DNA from: Promicromonosporaceae bacterium | Lineage (GTDB): Bacteria > Actinomycetota > Actinomycetes > Actinomycetales > Cellulomonadaceae | Length of the DNA: 7,267 nucleotides | Reading direction: 5' to 3' | NCBI GenBank assembly: GCA_009782865.1 | Contig: WRIF01000073.1 | Location: forward strand, 1-7,267 | In this document: positions 5,294 through 7,267 of the stretch, piece after piece | How the letters are laid out: the number at the start of each line of letters is the position of its first letter | Numbering within the stretch: position 1 is the first letter of the stretch | Program-made: the position numbers and the translations under genes | The notes under the pieces: generated by a model | What the model was told of the DNA's origin: nothing | Database searches by the model: none | Seen by the model: the letters and a program-made list of their open reading frames with translations, nothing else

Positions 5294-7012
5294 ATGACTT
5301 CGCAGCCTGCTCCGATTGATCCCACCACCACCGCCGCTTGGAGCCGCCTGGCGGCCCTGCAGGGCAGCGCCAACCTGGACCTGCGGGCCGCCTTCGCCGC
5401 CGATCCGGGCCGGGCAGACACGCTGTCGCTGACCGCCGGAGACCTGTTCATCGACCTTTCGAAGAACCTGATCGACTCCGAGATCGTCTCGGCCCTGGTG
5501 TCCCTGGCCCGCGAGGTGAACCTGGAAGAGCGGCGCGACGCCATGTTCCGCGGCGATCCCATCAATGTCACCGAAGGGCGCTCCGTGCTGCACACCGCCC
5601 TGCGCCGCCCCGCCGGCGCCACCCCCGACCTGCTGGTGGACGGGCAGGACGTGGACGGAGACGTCCAGGATGAGCTCACTAAGTTCTCCAAGTTTGCCGA
5701 GCAGGTGCGCTCGGGAGACTGGGTGGGAGTGACCGGACGGCCGGTGGAGACGGTGGTCAACATCGGCATCGGCGGTTCGGACCTCGGCCCGGTGATGGTC
5801 TACGAGGCCCTCGCCCCCTACCGGCAGGCCGGCCTGGAGGTCCGGTTCGTCTCGAACATCGACCCGACCGACCTGGCGCAGAAGACCGCCGACCTCGATC
5901 CGGAGACCACGCTGTTCATCATCGCCTCAAAGACCTTCGGCACGCTGGAGACCCTGACCAACGCCCGCCTGGCCCGCGCCTGGCTGCTCGGGGCGCTGCG
6001 CGCCGAGTCCCTGATCGGCGCCGACGAGTCCGCCGGCCGTGAGGCCGTCTCCAAGCACTTCGTGGCGGTCTCCACCGCGCTGGACAAGGTGGCCGCCTTC
6101 GGCATCGACCCCGCCAACGCCTTCGGCTTCTGGGACTGGGTGGGCGGCCGCTACTCGGTGCCGTCGGCCATCGGCACGGCGGTGGCCATCGCGATCGGCC
6201 CCGACGCCTTCCGCGACCTGCTCGCCGGCTTCCACACCATGGACGAGCACTTCCGCACCACCCCGCTGGAGCGCAACGCCCCCGCGCTGATGGGCCTGCT
6301 GAACGTGTGGAACGTCAACTTCCTGGGCGCGGCCTCGCACGCGATCCTGCCGTATGCCCAACAGCTGCACCGGTTCCCGGCCTACCTGCAGCAGCTGACC
6401 ATGGAGTCGAATGGCAAGTCGGTGCGCTGGGACGGGCAGCCGGTCACCACCGCCACCGGCGAGGTGTTCTGGGGAGAGCCCGGCACCAATGGCCAGCACG
6501 CCTTCTACCAACTCATCCACCAGGGCACGCAGCTGGTCCCCTGCGACTTCATCGCCATGGCCAACCCCGCCTACCCGCTCAAGGACACCGAGGGAGACGG
6601 GGGCGATGTTCCCGCCGGCGCCGACGTTCACTCCCTGTTCCTGGCCAACTACTTCGCGCAGAGCAAGGCCCTCGCCTTTGGCAAGACGGCCGATGAGGTG
6701 CGCGCCGAGGGAGTGGCCGAGGAGCTGGTCACCGCCAAGGTGTTCAGCGGCAACCGCCCCTCGACCTCGCTCCTGGCCCCGGCCCTCACCCCGGCGGTGC
6801 TCGGCCAGCTGATCGCCCTCTACGAGCACCAGACCTTCACCCAGGGCATCGTGTGGGGGATCGACTCCTTCGACCAGTGGGGGGTGGAGCTCGGCAAGAA
6901 GCTCGCCCTGGAGGTCGCCCCCGCCGTAATGGGTGACACCGCCGCGCTGGCGGCACAGGACGCCTCCACCGCCGGCCTGATCTCGAAGTTCCTCGCCCTG
7001 CGCGCGGGCTGA
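5294..7012 (+). CDS. pgi: Glucose-6-phosphate isomerase
   Basis: The 572-residue cytoplasmic enzyme interconverts glucose 6-phosphate and fructose 6-phosphate in glycolysis and gluconeogenesis. Family landmarks are present in order: GIGGSDLGP (158-166) and SKTFGT (212-217) of the phosphate-binding region; [10 protein letters not shown] (279-288); MESNGK (370-375) with the catalytic base E371; [18 protein letters not shown] (394-411) with the ring-opening H402, 31 residues after the glutamate as in E. coli (E355/H386); and DQWGVELGK with the conserved lysine K535. It is about 20 residues longer than E. coli Pgi, mostly N-terminal. SKTFGT has glycine where many homologues have threonine, but the serine and threonines expected to contact phosphate remain. 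The ATG at 5294 is favoured because of the leaderless promoter. Its own promoter and the large inverted repeat upstream suggest it is not part of the LacI/GH3 unit; it could still consume glucose released by the glycosidase. Confidence 0.97.
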   Translation: MTSQPAPIDPTTTAAWSRLAALQGSANLDLRAAFAADPGRADTLSLTAGDLFIDLSKNLIDSEIVSALVSLAREVNLEERRDAMFRGDPINVTEGRSVLHTALRRPAGATPDLLVDGQDVDGDVQDELTKFSKFAEQVRSGDWVGVTGRPVETVVNIGIGGSDLGPVMVYEALAPYRQAGLEVRFVSNIDPTDLAQKTADLDPETTLFIIASKTFGTLETLTNARLARAWLLGALRAESLIGADESAGREAVSKHFVAVSTALDKVAAFGIDPANAFGFWDWVGGRYSVPSAIGTAVAIAIGPDAFRDLLAGFHTMDEHFRTTPLERNAPALMGLLNVWNVNFLGAASHAILPYAQQLHRFPAYLQQLTMESNGKSVRWDGQPVTTATGEVFWGEPGTNGQHAFYQLIHQGTQLVPCDFIAMANPAYPLKDTEGDGGDVPAGADVHSLFLANYFAQSKALAFGKTADEVRAEGVAEELVTAKVFSGNRPSTSLLAPALTPAVLGQLIALYEHQTFTQGIVWGIDSFDQWGVELGKKLALEVAPAVMGDTAALAAQDASTAGLISKFLALRAG

Positions 7013-7025
7013 CCCGCCGGCCCGC
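7004..7025. terminator. Possible stem-loop at the pgi end, shared by convergent genes
   Basis: GCGGGC (7004-7009) and GCCCGC (7020-7025) pair, and the stem can extend by two further pairs (one G-U) around a six-base loop. The left arm overlaps the last pgi codons. Only 23 bases separate pgi from the convergent ABC ATPase gene, so a shared terminator would have to lie here, but the lack of a T-run and the high GC make this a weak call. Confidence 0.25.
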
Positions 7026-7035
7026 CCGACGGCGA

Positions 7036-7267
7036 CTAGCGCTGTAGGCGCCCGTCCCGCATGGTCAAGATGCGGTCGGCGACGACCTCCGCCTCGGCGG
7101 GGTCGTGGGTGACAAACACGGCGGCAGTGCCGGTGGCCCGCAAGATCTGGCGGATGTCGGCGGCCAGGCGCTGCCGCAGGGCGGAGTCCAGGGCCGAGAG
7201 CGGCTCGTCCAGCAGCAGCAGCCGCGGTTCGGGGGCCAGGGAACGGGCCAGCGCCACGCGCTGCTTC
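7036..7267 (-). CDS. ABC transporter ATP-binding protein, C-terminal fragment at window edge
   Basis: Only the last 76 residues are inside the window; the start lies beyond the right edge. The visible part begins with KQRVALARSL, the end of the ABC signature region. It continues with the Walker B motif LLLLDEP and the catalytic glutamate, the D-loop SALD, and the H-loop histidine in VFVTHD, and ends shortly after the usual ADRILTMRDGRL segment. Stopping here means there is no C-terminal TOBE-type regulatory domain, so it is a short importer-type ATPase, for example of the thiamine or iron/metal uptake kind. The substrate cannot be told from this fragment. It converges on pgi with a 23-base gap and so is in a different transcription unit. 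The valine at 7257 should not be taken as a start, because the conserved motif continues upstream of it. Confidence 0.93.
   Translation of the reverse strand, partial: KQRVALARSLAPEPRLLLLDEPLSALDSALRQRLAADIRQILRATGTAAVFVTHDPAEAEVVADRILTMRDGRLQR

Noticed and set aside
5927..5944. SKTFGT instead of SKTFTT in Pgi as a sign of inactivity
   Set aside because: The serine and threonines expected to contact the phosphate are kept and E371, H402 and K535 are present, so the enzyme should be active.
5927..6829. Long minus-strand open frame opposite pgi
   Set aside because: It is an antisense shadow: the plus strand carries the complete set of pgi motifs across the same region.

Overview
The window looks like chromosomal DNA of a high-GC actinobacterium. 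Its three central genes are strongly GC-rich, with mostly G or C in third codon positions. Two genes (the LacI-type regulator and pgi) appear to have leaderless promoters, in which a TANNNT hexamer ends seven bases before the A of the start codon; this arrangement is common in Actinobacteria. The proteins also read as actinobacterial types. I cannot place the genus.

Layout, left to right: (1) 1-758, minus strand: a small exported cysteine-containing protein followed by a probable lipoprotein that runs off the left edge. Both are of unknown function, lie in a stretch of visibly lower GC, and may form an operon. (2) 759-996: a non-coding gap with a stem-loop just after the glycosidase stop codon and a copy of a widespread short repeat. 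(3) 997-3423, minus: a cytoplasmic family GH3 beta-glycosidase resembling Streptomyces BxlA-type beta-xylosidases/beta-glucosidases. (4) 3424-4014: an unusually long divergent intergenic region with three look-alike LacI-type operators and a decayed 29-bp tandem repeat. (5) 4015-5103, plus: a LacI-family repressor. (6) 5104-5293: a perfect 20-bp inverted repeat and the pgi promoter. (7) 5294-7012, plus: glucose-6-phosphate isomerase, with its catalytic residues present. (8) 7036 to the right edge, minus: the C-terminal end of an ABC transporter ATPase, convergent with pgi.

How the genes fit together: the repressor and the glycosidase are divergently transcribed and share the operator-rich region. 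The simplest reading is a sugar-responsive pair, in which an imported disaccharide or its product releases the repressor and allows the intracellular glycosidase to be made. No sugar importer lies in the window, so uptake would be encoded elsewhere. Pgi is housekeeping glycolysis and seems separate: it has its own promoter and the large inverted repeat lies between it and the repressor gene.

I see no phage, IS element, CRISPR array, tRNA or rRNA. The most interesting items are the operator set around the GH3/LacI pair and the low-GC secreted-protein/lipoprotein pair at the left edge. I found no convincing new multi-gene system.
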